Assembly: GCA_964510065.1 (NCBI GenBank)
Contig: CAZEAC010000014.1
Location: 1 to 64,000 of the forward strand
Direction of reading: 5' to 3'
Length of the DNA stretch: 64,000 nucleotides
Source of the DNA: CAZEAC01 sp964510065
GTDB lineage: Bacteria > Bdellovibrionota_C > UBA2361 > CAIXSY01
Position 1 is the stretch's first letter, and each line of letters begins with the position of its first letter. Below, piece after piece: positions 34,669 to 43,828 of the stretch. The notes under the pieces were generated by a model. That model saw only the letters and a list, made by a program, of their open reading frames with translations. It searched no databases and was not told where the DNA came from. A program made the position numbers and the translations under genes.

Positions 34669-35346
34669 ATGAGGCGACTTATTATACTCTTAAAGAAAGA
34701 CGTCATGCTCGAGCTTCGCACCGGTGAGAGCATCACCTTGATGATTTTCCTCTCGTTACTCATTGCGACAGCGATAGGATTCGGAGTACAGAGTGCTTTT
34801 GTCCCGCAAGGAATTGCGTTGCGACTTTTTCCCACGATGATATGGCTGCTCTTTATATTGAGCGGATCTTTGGCGATGGCTCGAAGTTTTGAGCAAGAGA
34901 GTCGATTCGAGGCGTTTGAGGGTCTACTTGTCTCGGGAATTCCCTCCGTGCTGTTATATCTTTCGAGAACGCTTGTTACCGCGATAATTGTATTCGTTGG
35001 TCACCAAGTGGGAACTTTGGCCCTATCGCTTCTCCTTGATGTAAGCATAGTAGAATATCTCCCCGAGCTTCTTGCACTTAGCGCACTTGCCTCTTTCGGA
35101 TATTCCGCCCTTGGATCTCTTTTCGGCATGGTAAGCGTACGTTCAAAACTTCGCCAGCTTCTCTTGCCACTCATAATTTTGCCTCTTATTCTTCCCGTAT
35201 ACTTGAGTTCGTTAGAGCTTACCACGATGCTTTTTGACCGATCAGTGCTCGAGCTGGGATCTTCTTGGTTTACTTTGCTCGTGATTGTGGATGTATTATA
35301 CCTGGTCCTCGGCATTAATCTTTTTGACTATGTCGTAAGGGAGTGA
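34669..35346 (+). CDS. ccmB: Haem exporter membrane protein CcmB
   Basis: Membrane subunit of CcmABCD, 225 residues with six hydrophobic segments. It starts MRRLIILLKKDVMLELRTGE, the typical CcmB N-terminus, and contains SGSLAMARSFEQESRFEAFEGLL, close to the family consensus. The ATG at 34669 follows AAGG; the frame extends upstream into ccmA but that part is not CcmB-like. Confidence 0.93.
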   Translation: MRRLIILLKKDVMLELRTGESITLMIFLSLLIATAIGFGVQSAFVPQGIALRLFPTMIWLLFILSGSLAMARSFEQESRFEAFEGLLVSGIPSVLLYLSRTLVTAIIVFVGHQVGTLALSLLLDVSIVEYLPELLALSALASFGYSALGSLFGMVSVRSKLRQLLLPLIILPLILPVYLSSLELTTMLFDRSVLELGSSWFTLLVIVDVLYLVLGINLFDYVVRE

Positions 35347-35353
35347 GTTTCGT

Positions 35354-36001
35354 GTGCTAAAAAACTTGCAGAATATTTTTACAGCGATTGCGGCAGCTCT
35401 TATTGCCTTCGATCTCTACCTTATCTTTATGCTTGTCCCAAACGAAGCCGTTATGGGTGCGGTGCAGCGCATATTTTATTTCCATGTCGGCTGCGCAATC
35501 GCAAGCTATGCTGCGATCGCGACGATGCTTTTTGGAAGCGTGAGCTATCTTGCGACGCGAAAACCCTGGCCTGACGCGTTGGCGGTTGCAGCGGCGGAAG
35601 TAAGTCTGCTTTTTTGTTCAATTACACTCATTTCGGGAATGATCTGGGGACAGGCCGCTTGGGGCACCTGGTTTCGCTGGGAGCCGCGACTTGTCACTTT
35701 TCTGCTTCTTTGGTTTATCCTTGTTGGCTACAATCTTCTTCGCGCGTTCGGTGAGCGCGGTCGGGTGGCTTCGCATGCAGCAGTTCTTGGAATCGTCAGT
35801 GCGGTAATGGTACCTGTGGTAATTTTTTCGATTCAGCTTTTGCCAAGCGTGGCGCAGCTTCATCCGGTTGTGGTCTCTAAGGGGGGATTAAAAGACCCAC
35901 TCTACAAGGTAGCTTTTCATCTTTCTTGGGTATCGCTAAGTATATTCGCGGGTGCACTGATTATAATTCGTAAACGGATAGAGCTTTTACGGGGAGAGTG
36001 A
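35354..36001 (+). CDS. ccmC: Haem-handling membrane protein CcmC
   Basis: Membrane protein of 215 residues that loads haem onto CcmE. It has six hydrophobic segments, the conserved His in FYFHVGCAIASY and the tryptophan-rich box WGTWFRWEPRLVTFLLLW, a variant of WGTWWVWDARLTS. A second His is in FHLSWVSLS. The GTG at 35354 follows the ccmB stop by seven bases, and the CcmC stop precedes ccmD by three bases. Confidence 0.93.
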   Translation: MLKNLQNIFTAIAAALIAFDLYLIFMLVPNEAVMGAVQRIFYFHVGCAIASYAAIATMLFGSVSYLATRKPWPDALAVAAAEVSLLFCSITLISGMIWGQAAWGTWFRWEPRLVTFLLLWFILVGYNLLRAFGERGRVASHAAVLGIVSAVMVPVVIFSIQLLPSVAQLHPVVVSKGGLKDPLYKVAFHLSWVSLSIFAGALIIIRKRIELLRGE

Positions 36002-36004
36002 TGT

Positions 36005-36127
36005 ATGGAAACAACAGTCGATACCTTTCCAAGCCTTTTCTGGGGCTATTCGGTTATCTGGGCATTAATTGTCGTGTATCTTATTTCATTGGGCCGCAGA
36101 CTCTCGAAGCTCGAAGGTGAGAAATAG
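36005..36127 (+). CDS. ccmD: CcmD-like small membrane protein
   Basis: A 40-residue protein with a short N-terminus (METTVDTFPSLFWGYSV), one membrane helix (IWALIVVYLI) and a basic tail SLGRRLSKLEGEK. That is the CcmD pattern: small, N-out, with Arg/Lys after the helix. It starts three bases after the ccmC stop and completes the ccmABCD set. An alternative ATG at 36001 in another frame gives no CcmD-like protein. Confidence 0.8.
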   Translation: METTVDTFPSLFWGYSVIWALIVVYLISLGRRLSKLEGEK

Positions 36128-36205
36128 TTTCGCAGCAGACATGCTTTTGAACCCGCGCTTGCGACTTCTTCAAGGAGACGTCGTGAGCCTTGCCTCGCAT
36201 CTGGT

Positions 36206-37078
36206 ATGATCTCAGCTATGCGTACCCTCCCTAGTATTATTTTGGCCTTATTTGCCGTGCCTGCAATGTCGCAGATCACACCAGAAAGAGAGCCAGAAGC
36301 ACAGTCTCACTTCACCGCTCCGCCTCTCACTGCGCTTTCTCCGCCACAAAGCCTGCAACTATATTCTAAGCCTTACACGTCTTTAAGCGAAGTCCAGCAA
36401 TGGCGAATGCGGATTCACGGACTACGTTACGTGATGCTTCATCCCAAGGTTTGGGGAGAGCGGGTAATAGAAAGGACAGAAAATCGCCAGATCGTCCCAA
36501 TGAAGCCCTTTGTACTCCGTTCATCAGAGTCTGATTCGTATCGTCTACGAACCGTAAATATGAATCTAGCGTTTCGAAAATTTATGGGCGCAATCGCGGC
36601 CAAGCGACCCCATGATACGGACGGACTTTTAGAGATTGGCTTGGCAGGCGAGCTCAAGCCCGGGGAGCCGGGAAAGCTGCCGTTAGTTGACCGCGGCTAT
36701 GTCGTACGGCTCTCTTCGGTCCCTTCGATGCCGTCCGGCCTATACTACCGATCACTTTCTACATACGAGCTCCTGCAGAAGGCGGCGGTTGCGCCGCTTG
36801 CCTTAGGAAAAAGATCAAAGCTGAGATTGAGCGTAGATTCGGAAGGGGTGCTCGTAATGCTGGATGACACGAAATTTATTAGTTTCAAAGGGAAAGATAT
36901 CGACAAAGGCCTCGTATCACTGCGCTCGGGCTGGTATCCTACTATCATTAAGAATCTTGAAATAATTGGTGAAGTATCTGAAGCCGGTAACGCATCTACG
37001 CTTGTTGAAAATGGCATTCTCACATCGCTTCCTCGCGGCAAAAAAGAACCTGCCTTTCATGAAAAGTCGGTATCGTAG
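36206..37078 (+). CDS. Secreted hypothetical protein
   Basis: A 290-residue protein with a signal peptide (MRTLPSIILALFAVPAMSQ from the ATG at 36218; an earlier ATG at 36206 is equally possible) and no recognised domain. The mature part has a beta-rich core (YVVRLSSVPSMPSGLYYRSL, LRLSVDSEGVLVMLDDTKFISF) reminiscent of jelly-roll or lectin-like folds, but this is only an impression. It abuts the SGNH hydrolase gene, whose GTG follows its stop directly, so both probably act in the same envelope process. Confidence 0.6.
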   Translation: MISAMRTLPSIILALFAVPAMSQITPEREPEAQSHFTAPPLTALSPPQSLQLYSKPYTSLSEVQQWRMRIHGLRYVMLHPKVWGERVIERTENRQIVPMKPFVLRSSESDSYRLRTVNMNLAFRKFMGAIAAKRPHDTDGLLEIGLAGELKPGEPGKLPLVDRGYVVRLSSVPSMPSGLYYRSLSTYELLQKAAVAPLALGKRSKLRLSVDSEGVLVMLDDTKFISFKGKDIDKGLVSLRSGWYPTIIKNLEIIGEVSEAGNASTLVENGILTSLPRGKKEPAFHEKSVS

Positions 37079-39280
37079 GTGAATTTTCATATTCAAAAAT
37101 TTTCGCGAGCCGTGAAACATCTTGCGTGGGGTCTGCCCTTTTTATTTCTGGTAGTGCCCCTACCCGTAGCGCATGCAACAATTGACGCAGAGTTCCCGCT
37201 TTTGCTTTGTGGAGCTTCGCTGGGCTTGTCGCTTCTGGCATTTCTTTTCTCTCGTCTCCTTGCCGAGAAACTTCCCGCAACGAGAATATGCGTATCGCTC
37301 TATTGGCTGATACCTGCACTTACCTTTTTGTTGAGCCTTTTGCTGTGCTGGCCTAATCTCGAACCTCAATTCCCAGCCGTATTGGGAATAGCTGTTTTTG
37401 TGCTTATAACTACGATGCTCTTTTATAAGCTTGAGGAGTCCATCTCCGGAAAAGGGCCATTGAGCCTGCTGCTTTTCCTAAATCTCATATTAAGCGTTGA
37501 GTTAGGATTACGCTCCATCCCAGAGACGCTATTGATTCCTGAAGTAGGCTCCGACAGCGCAAAGCTTTCTCGATACAATCGAGCTGTAGAGGTATTCGAT
37601 AAGAACGGGTTCCGCGGCAGAAAACCTGCGGCGCGAAGGGACGAAAGCTCTCTTCGAATCTTCGCCACTGGCGGCTCCAGCACTTTCGGAGTTCCACTAA
37701 AATTCTCGGCGAGCACCTATCCAGCGGTTTTAGAAACCATTTTGTCGGAGCGTCATCCCACCGAGAATCACCAGGTATTTAATGCCGGAGTAGCCGGCTT
37801 CGGAGTTACGCAGATCATCGATTCACTAGAACGCCGAATCTTGGCGTATAAGCCGGACATCGTCACCGTGTGTGCCTGGTTTAACGATGCCGCGATGGGT
37901 CCGGGTTGGTATGGGTTTCCGGGAAAATCTGAGGCCGAAGCGCTTCGCATACTCAAGACGTTGGAGCGATTGCAGACCCTTCCGGTAGTCGGTGCTATTC
38001 TGCGTTCCCGTCTTTTTCTATGGTATAGATTCTTTTTGACCCATGCCAAAGACTCCCTGTTCTCTTCAAAAGAAAGCCCATCAGAAAAACGGCGGCGAAT
38101 GGAGCCTGACGAATTTGCCCAAGCTCTTCGCCAAATAGTCGAATTAGGGGACAGACACCATTTTCTCCCAGTTGTTGTTTTCGAGCCGGAACATCGAAGT
38201 CTTCCTCGAGAAATTGCGCTGAGTCGCAATCGCTATTTTCAGGCTATTACGAAAATCGCGACAGAGCTCCAAGTTCCTCTCGTTGATACATTGACGCCAT
38301 TTGCCGAACGAAGCAATGAATGGCTTCATTACGATATCATTCATTTTAACGAAGAGGGACATCGCATAATCGCCGAGGCAATCTATCAGAAGCTATTTGT
38401 CGAATTGGGAGGGACAGCTCGCAGTGAAGCGTTCTTCGCCGCTAAGGGATTTACCCCGGCAGCACCGGGTATTCGCCGCGAGGTCGTGCAACAGTGGTCG
38501 CGGAAAGAGCGGCCATCGGATGGAAAAGTATCAGTGTACGTCCGCGCGCCCTATCTTCCAGCAGCAGACGCCTCCGATAATGTGATCAGCGTAGGGGTGT
38601 ATTCCGGGACGAAAAGAATAAAGACTATTGATTCTGTGCGGCACGCCACGCAAGCAGTGGAACTTAATCTGCATGATCTTACCGATTCGGCTCCTATTAC
38701 CGAGCTCGCATTTCGCGCAGACATCTCGTTGCCGGAGCTCCTTAGCCAGGATCGCGCGTTACCTCCCGCATGGATCGAGCTCAGCAGCAATGCTCATTCC
38801 GCGCCAATTAGATCCGGAATGGTGATACATGGGCGTAAAATAGTCATGCAGCAACAGGGCTATCAGTTCATTATTCTAAGCGCTGAAACTGGGCGAATCG
38901 TTGCACTTCGCTATCTTTCTGCTGAGCCATCAGAGACAACCGCGGCAATTTCTGATCTCGAGCAACTCCTTTCCCGTAGCCTCGAAGGTAATGAAACCCC
39001 TTTGCTTCTTGCGACACTTGACGGCGCTCCCCCGGCGAAGCTCGGTAGCCAAGAGCTTTCGCGTCTTTTTCGGCGATGTGGCGGAAGTGGTGAATTACCT
39101 CAGAGGGGTGATTCATTCCTATTTGTAGGCGCATGTGACAGGCCAAATATTAAAGCAGTTGAAAAGCGTGCACCCGGTCCTCAACTTCACACAATAGGTT
39201 CTCCTGAGCAGGCGTTACATGCCCTGCTCGAGGTTACCCCCTTTAATTCGCAAGGACATTTGCGTACCTATTATCGGTAG
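37079..39280 (+). CDS. Membrane-anchored SGNH/GDSL hydrolase
   Basis: Protein of 733 residues with three to four N-terminal hydrophobic segments (to about residue 145), a central SGNH hydrolase domain and a C-terminal region of about 250 residues without recognised family. The hydrolase blocks are visible: FATGGSSTFGVP (nucleophile Ser), FNAGVAGFG, CAWFND and the D-x-x-H site DIIHFNEEGH. Such enzymes remove or transfer acyl groups on sugars or lipids outside the membrane. The GTG start is directly after the upstream stop. The substrate is unknown; the neighbouring secreted protein may be a partner. Confidence 0.75.
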   Translation: MNFHIQKFSRAVKHLAWGLPFLFLVVPLPVAHATIDAEFPLLLCGASLGLSLLAFLFSRLLAEKLPATRICVSLYWLIPALTFLLSLLLCWPNLEPQFPAVLGIAVFVLITTMLFYKLEESISGKGPLSLLLFLNLILSVELGLRSIPETLLIPEVGSDSAKLSRYNRAVEVFDKNGFRGRKPAARRDESSLRIFATGGSSTFGVPLKFSASTYPAVLETILSERHPTENHQVFNAGVAGFGVTQIIDSLERRILAYKPDIVTVCAWFNDAAMGPGWYGFPGKSEAEALRILKTLERLQTLPVVGAILRSRLFLWYRFFLTHAKDSLFSSKESPSEKRRRMEPDEFAQALRQIVELGDRHHFLPVVVFEPEHRSLPREIALSRNRYFQAITKIATELQVPLVDTLTPFAERSNEWLHYDIIHFNEEGHRIIAEAIYQKLFVELGGTARSEAFFAAKGFTPAAPGIRREVVQQWSRKERPSDGKVSVYVRAPYLPAADASDNVISVGVYSGTKRIKTIDSVRHATQAVELNLHDLTDSAPITELAFRADISLPELLSQDRALPPAWIELSSNAHSAPIRSGMVIHGRKIVMQQQGYQFIILSAETGRIVALRYLSAEPSETTAAISDLEQLLSRSLEGNETPLLLATLDGAPPAKLGSQELSRLFRRCGGSGELPQRGDSFLFVGACDRPNIKAVEKRAPGPQLHTIGSPEQALHALLEVTPFNSQGHLRTYYR

Positions 39281-39339
39281 GTCATTCCCGAGCCTCGGCC
39301 CTGGCTCCTTTAAGATCTTTAAGCTAACTTCCAGCTATA

Positions 39340-40614
39340 ATGGCAGCGAGCGATGCAACCCTAGACCGAATCACCTTACGTGAAGGATTACAGCACTTCC
39401 CGGAGCAGCTTTTTGAAAAAGCATCGACGCTTCATGTGCTTGATCTCTCTGGTAACGACCTTTCAGAATTGCCCAACGAGTTCGCCTGCTTTCAGGAGCT
39501 TCGCATACTTTTCCTTACAGGAAACAGATTTAAGAGCTATCCACCCGTATTGTCTCGCTGCCCAAAACTCGAACTGGTCAGCTTTAAATCAAATGGAATG
39601 GAGCAAATTGCCGAAGGTGCGCTCGGGGAGAATCTGCGTTGGCTGATTCTTACTGACAACAAGCTTACTTCCCTTCCAAATTCGATAGGCGCGCTCTCTA
39701 AACTCCAGAAACTGGCACTCGCGCATAATCAGCTTCAAACTCTACCTGAGAACATGGCACAGTGCGTTGAACTTGAATTACTGAGAATCTCAGCCAATAT
39801 GATCTCTACGTTACCGCGCTGGCTTCCTCGAATGCCGAAGCTTGCGTGGCTCGGCTACGCGGGGAATAGCTGTGCAGCAGCGGGAGAAAGAGAGCTTCCT
39901 GATATTTCCTGGAGCAGTCTGATTGTCGGGGACACTCTCGGCGCGGGTGCGTCGGGGACGACACTTCGTGGCGAGCTTACTGCAAACTCTTCCGAGCGAA
40001 TTCCTGTAGCAATAAAATTATTCGGAGAAAAAATTTCGGCTGATGGGTTGCCTGGCGATGAGATGCGAGCCTGCGCGGCAGTCGGTAACCATCCAAATCT
40101 CATCGAGACGTTTGGAAAAATTGTAGGCCATCCTCAGTCGCGTAGCGGAATTGTTTTTCGCCTCCTTGCCGAGCATGCCAAAAAAGTCGGAGAGCCCCCA
40201 GATTTTTCGAGTTGCAGCCGCGATACCTACCCAGCCGGCACCTATTTCTCTAGTGAAGAAGTGTTCAGAATCGCACAAGGTGTCTCTTGCGCAGCGGCGA
40301 AGCTTCACAGCCATGGCGTGCTGCATGGAGATTTATATGCCCACAATACTTTACATTCCCGCCTCACTGGAGAGGTAAAACTTGGCGATCTCGGCGCTGC
40401 AACACTTTATCCACGTTCAGACATGGAGCTAGCTTCTTCTCTTGAGAAAATTGAAATACGTGCTTTTGGTATCTTGCTTGAAGAGCTGCTCGATCATGCG
40501 CCGTCGATGCACAGGTCCGAGGAGCCGCTGCGCGCTCTCAGTGCACGCTGCACATCAAGCGATAACAATTCTCGGCCACTATTTGCTGAAATTACAAAGC
40601 TTCTGCACTCTTAA
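39340..40614 (+). CDS. Leucine-rich-repeat protein kinase
   Basis: Cytoplasmic protein of 424 residues joining about six leucine-rich repeats (residues 25-175, pattern LxxLxLxxNxLxxLP) to a eukaryote-like protein kinase fold. Kinase landmarks: glycine loop GAGASGTTLRG (201-211), Lys226 in VAIKLF, catalytic loop HGDLYAHN (His329, Asp331, Asn336; Gly replaces the usual Arg of HRD), and DLG (Asp350) for DFG. There is no membrane segment. Its stop is six bases from the convergent crcB stop. Target proteins are unknown; the repeats would provide recognition. Confidence 0.82.
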   Translation: MAASDATLDRITLREGLQHFPEQLFEKASTLHVLDLSGNDLSELPNEFACFQELRILFLTGNRFKSYPPVLSRCPKLELVSFKSNGMEQIAEGALGENLRWLILTDNKLTSLPNSIGALSKLQKLALAHNQLQTLPENMAQCVELELLRISANMISTLPRWLPRMPKLAWLGYAGNSCAAAGERELPDISWSSLIVGDTLGAGASGTTLRGELTANSSERIPVAIKLFGEKISADGLPGDEMRACAAVGNHPNLIETFGKIVGHPQSRSGIVFRLLAEHAKKVGEPPDFSSCSRDTYPAGTYFSSEEVFRIAQGVSCAAAKLHSHGVLHGDLYAHNTLHSRLTGEVKLGDLGAATLYPRSDMELASSLEKIEIRAFGILLEELLDHAPSMHRSEEPLRALSARCTSSDNNSRPLFAEITKLLHS

Positions 40615-40620
40615 TCTGCA

Positions 40621-40995
40621 CTACGGCTGTCCAAGCTTTATTCCGATAAAAGCAGCAGCAACTCCAAGCACGGTTGAACTGAGCATATACACAAGCGCGA
40701 GGCAGAACGCATTCGCTCGTATGAGGTGAAGCGACTCGATGCCGAACGCTGAAAAAGTGGTAAATCCGCCAAGAAATCCGGTAATAAGAAGTAGGCGTAA
40801 TTCAGCATTATAGTGCGTGCTTCTTTCAACTATCCCGGCAAGCAATCCAATAAGCAAGCAGCCCAAAATATTAACGACAAAAGTGCCCCAAGGAAATCTG
40901 GCATTCGGATAACTATGCAGAAAATAGGAACTACACAGATAGCGCGCAATCGCGCCGACCATTCCGCCTGAACCGACCAACAAATACTCTTTCAT
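40621..40995 (-). CDS. crcB: Fluoride channel Fluc/CrcB
   Basis: Small inner-membrane fluoride exporter channel, 124 residues with four hydrophobic segments. Family signatures are the N-terminal GSGGMVGAIARYL, FPWGTFVVNILGCLLIGLL and GFLGGFTTFSAFGIES, the last carrying the Phe/Thr pore residues. The ATG at 40995 gives the normal family N-terminus; a GTG at 41022 is the alternative. It works as an antiparallel dimer. No fluoride riboswitch was recognised upstream. Confidence 0.92.
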   Translation of the reverse strand: MKEYLLVGSGGMVGAIARYLCSSYFLHSYPNARFPWGTFVVNILGCLLIGLLAGIVERSTHYNAELRLLLITGFLGGFTTFSAFGIESLHLIRANAFCLALVYMLSSTVLGVAAAFIGIKLGQP

Positions 40996-41063
40996 TGAAT
41001 TTCGACTGGAGAAAAGTTTCACCTAACTTTAGACCGCCTTCAAGAGTACAATCAAAGAGCTCC

Positions 41064-41531
41064 TCAAAATTTTACGGTGTAGGTTTGGGAGCCACCTGCG
41101 TCATTACGCACTAAAGTTAAGGTAAAATCGCCTGGAAAGCTCGCCCAGGCAAATCGAAGCGGCCGCTCAAAAGCAGGGAGAACCCCACCACGCGGGGTCC
41201 CCTTAAAAGTAACTACGGTCGGAACGTCATCTATTACTTTGAAGTTTTTCCTGTCGACGACATTTCCTTTATGTACGATCTGAGCTGAATACTCTCCGGC
41301 TGTGCTTACTTCGAGAGTGGCTGATGCAAGATGAATGTCAAAGCCACTGTTGTGCACAAAAGATGGTTTGATGGCCGCCTTGACTTCGGGCAACTTGACT
41401 GACGCATTTACTCCTGGAACCTGGTACTGCATACCGTGGCCAATTCCCAGTAGTGCTGCGACACCGAAACCGGCAAGCCTGAAGATCCTAGTAGTGTTAT
41501 CGCTTCTTTGGTTAGAGTTGACCAAGTTCAT
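41064..41531 (-). CDS. Hypothetical membrane-anchored or secreted protein
   Basis: A 155-residue protein with an N-terminal hydrophobic stretch after a polar leader (RIFRLAGFGVAALLGIGHGM), consistent with a signal peptide or anchor. The rest is beta-rich (IHLASATLEVSTAGEYSAQIVHKGNVV, PGDFTLTLVRNDAGGSQTYTVKF) and looks like an immunoglobulin-like or pre-peptidase C-terminal-like sandwich. Family not recognised. It is divergent from the subtilase gene with about 200 bases between. Confidence 0.55.
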   Translation of the reverse strand: MNLVNSNQRSDNTTRIFRLAGFGVAALLGIGHGMQYQVPGVNASVKLPEVKAAIKPSFVHNSGFDIHLASATLEVSTAGEYSAQIVHKGNVVDRKNFKVIDDVPTVVTFKGTPRGGVLPAFERPLRFAWASFPGDFTLTLVRNDAGGSQTYTVKF

Positions 41532-41730
41532 ACACGTCCTTCGGAAAAAACGCTTTCAATCTATGATTTTGGTGAAGTTTACGCCAAATTCCTGCCTTAC
41601 TCAACGCAGAAGTACAGCGCTCACCTAGGTGGAGAGCCAAGCGCAGGTTCTGGCCCCCTTCTTTTAGCCCTGTTTTGATTAAAACTTGGCGCAGAGTTAC
41701 ACTTTCGGCACTACTTACATGGAGACGACT

Positions 41731-43620
41731 ATGGCGCAGTGGAATTTAAAGTCCGGATTGCTTTTGGCAGCAGCTCTTTTGTTCCGAGTTACTGCCATTT
41801 GTGCTGAGACGAATGTAATCGCCGGTGAATACATAATCGAGCGAAAGCCGGGAAGCTCACGAGCAGCGCTTGCTTCCAGTCCACGCTTTTCGGTACTGCA
41901 TAGCTCAACTTTCATCGACGTCGTTCGTCCGAACCTAGGAGCGAAGTCAGCCGCGAAACAACTGCATGTTTCAATTGCCCCATTCGATCGCGCGAAAAGT
42001 GACGCCGATTGCGCCGAAATCCTAAAAGATCCGACCGTAGCGTTTTGCGAACCGAACTTCGTGCGCCGCCATGGCGCAAGTTTCCCTAACGATCCTCTCT
42101 TCTACGCAAATCCTCCACAATGGCAGGGACAGTTTGCGCATTATGCGAATTACGCTGATGGCGTAAGTGCATTTGATATGAGAAGTCCATTTGCTTGGGA
42201 TATCTCGGTTGGCTCAGACTCAGTTGTGGTAGGCATTGTCGATTCCGGCATTAATTACAACCACCCAGATCTTGCTCCCAATATTTGGCAGAATCCGAAT
42301 GAACAGCTCAACGGTGTCGACGATGACGGGAATGGCTATGTTGATGACATGATCGGTGTCGATGCCCAAAACAACACCAACGATCCCTTTGATTGCAATG
42401 GGCATGGTTCGCATGTCGCGGGTATTATTGGCGCTCGTGGCAATAACGGCATCGGAGTCGCCGGCGTGGCCTGGCGAGTTAAAATGATTATGGCACGCGA
42501 CGCCGTTGACTGCAGCGATGCAGTGAGCGTCGCTGCGGCAATTCGCGGAATGGAGTACTTCTACGATCTTAAGAAAAATCGAGGGATCAATATTGTCGCG
42601 GTCAATGCGTCTTATTCCGGTGACCTGTTCTCACAGGCAGAAGCCAACGCGATCGACAAGCTTAAGGATGTAAATATCCTATTTGTGGCTGCTGCTGGAA
42701 ACGAGGGCCTCAATATCGACGCTACACCACGTTATCCCGCAGCCCATACCAATGATAATCTTATCTCCGTTGCAAACGTTAATAATTTCAACGCTCCCAG
42801 TCGGATCGCCGACAACTCCAACTTCGGCGCTCAAAGTGTTGACTTTGGAGCACCCGGGACCCAGATTCATAGTACTATCGAGCCATCGCAATTCGCCTTC
42901 GAGAACTACGGCGTAAAGTCCGGCACATCGATGGCTGCTCCGGCCGTCGTCGGCGCGCTCGCCGTGCTTTCGGCGAGGACACCAGCATTCATGCACTACA
43001 AGACGTTAATGAACTACCTCTATACGAACTCGCGTAAGGTCCCCTTCCTTGAGGGCAAAACCACCACGGGAGCAATGCTGCATCTTTTCTTCCTACTTAG
43101 CGCTGCCGAGCCAACCGACCAGTGCCCAAACGATATCAATAAAATTGACCCGGGATTCTGCGGCTGCGGACATCCCGAGAATTATAGCGACGCCGATAAT
43201 GACCGCACTCCCGACTGCGCTGACCAGTGTCCCAATAACGCGATAAAAACTGCACCGGGAATTTGCGGATGCGCCTCGGCTGATAGCGACTTAAATACTA
43301 ATGCCGTCGCCGACTGCTTGGACGCATCTTTAGCCGGCGAAAAACCTAACGCCCCGCAGCTTGCAAAAGTGAAGAGAAAACTTGTGCTTACCATGGACGC
43401 GGCTCGTTCCGGAGCAGTATATGTGATTGAAATTCAAATTAAGAAGCCGGGCAAGAAAAAATTCAGCAGCAAAACCGTTATCAATGCTGACCCAGTCTAC
43501 CAATTTACCGCGCCACCAAGAAACTCGACGCTGAAAATTGCGTATTCGTTTCGAATAACAGGTCCGGCAAATTCAGTTACTTCGCAAAAAAGCGTAGCAG
43601 TGATCAAAAAAATCAGGTAG
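41731..43620 (+). CDS. Secreted subtilisin-like serine protease (S8)
   Basis: Exported protease of 629 residues. Order: signal peptide, an inhibitor-like propeptide (NVIAGEYIIERKPGS to about residue 110), a subtilase domain with the triad Asp171 (IVDSGINYNHPD), His225 (NGHGSHVAG) and Ser400 (GTSMAAP), then two thrombospondin-3-like repeats (DQCPND / CGCG and DQCPNN / CGCA) and a C-terminal beta domain. The calcium-type Asp-rich NGVDDDGNGYVDD follows the catalytic Asp. The ATG at 41731 has GGAGA seven bases upstream; an in-frame ATG lies 12 bases earlier. No dedicated inhibitor or secretion gene adjoins it. Confidence 0.92.
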   Translation: MAQWNLKSGLLLAAALLFRVTAICAETNVIAGEYIIERKPGSSRAALASSPRFSVLHSSTFIDVVRPNLGAKSAAKQLHVSIAPFDRAKSDADCAEILKDPTVAFCEPNFVRRHGASFPNDPLFYANPPQWQGQFAHYANYADGVSAFDMRSPFAWDISVGSDSVVVGIVDSGINYNHPDLAPNIWQNPNEQLNGVDDDGNGYVDDMIGVDAQNNTNDPFDCNGHGSHVAGIIGARGNNGIGVAGVAWRVKMIMARDAVDCSDAVSVAAAIRGMEYFYDLKKNRGINIVAVNASYSGDLFSQAEANAIDKLKDVNILFVAAAGNEGLNIDATPRYPAAHTNDNLISVANVNNFNAPSRIADNSNFGAQSVDFGAPGTQIHSTIEPSQFAFENYGVKSGTSMAAPAVVGALAVLSARTPAFMHYKTLMNYLYTNSRKVPFLEGKTTTGAMLHLFFLLSAAEPTDQCPNDINKIDPGFCGCGHPENYSDADNDRTPDCADQCPNNAIKTAPGICGCASADSDLNTNAVADCLDASLAGEKPNAPQLAKVKRKLVLTMDAARSGAVYVIEIQIKKPGKKKFSSKTVINADPVYQFTAPPRNSTLKIAYSFRITGPANSVTSQKSVAVIKKIR

Positions 43621-43631
43621 AGCGCTGAATG

Positions 43632-43690
43632 GCACTGCTATCCGCCAGAATCTTCCAAATTGAGGAAGATTCTCTGATGAATAGCAGTGC
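43632..43690. repeat. Imperfect palindrome after the subtilase gene
   Basis: GCACTGCTAT (43632-43641) pairs with ATAGCAGTGC (43681-43690), and AGAATCTTCC (43647-43656) pairs with GGAAGATTCT (43664-43673). It makes a long hairpin with a side bulge and no T run. It lies between convergent genes; the sequence from here to 43828 holds no gene. Confidence 0.6.
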
Positions 43691-43828
43691 GGCTTAGGCG
43701 GAGCCGAAGCCCCCCGGCGGGACAACACAGATGACACAGCGCGGTCCAATGCAAGCATGCGCCCTTTATCGCACGTGCCGGAAAGGCGTCACTTCAACAT
43801 TTTTGTTGCGGCTCCGCCGCGCGGTGAC

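Noticed and set aside
36001..36120. Alternative small frame starting ATG at 36001
   Set aside because: Although it overlaps the ccmC stop (TGATG), its product has no membrane helix of CcmD type; the frame from 36005 fits better.
40996..41063. Fluoride riboswitch upstream of crcB
   Set aside because: The conserved GGxGATGG start and the GATGACGCC-like end could not be found.
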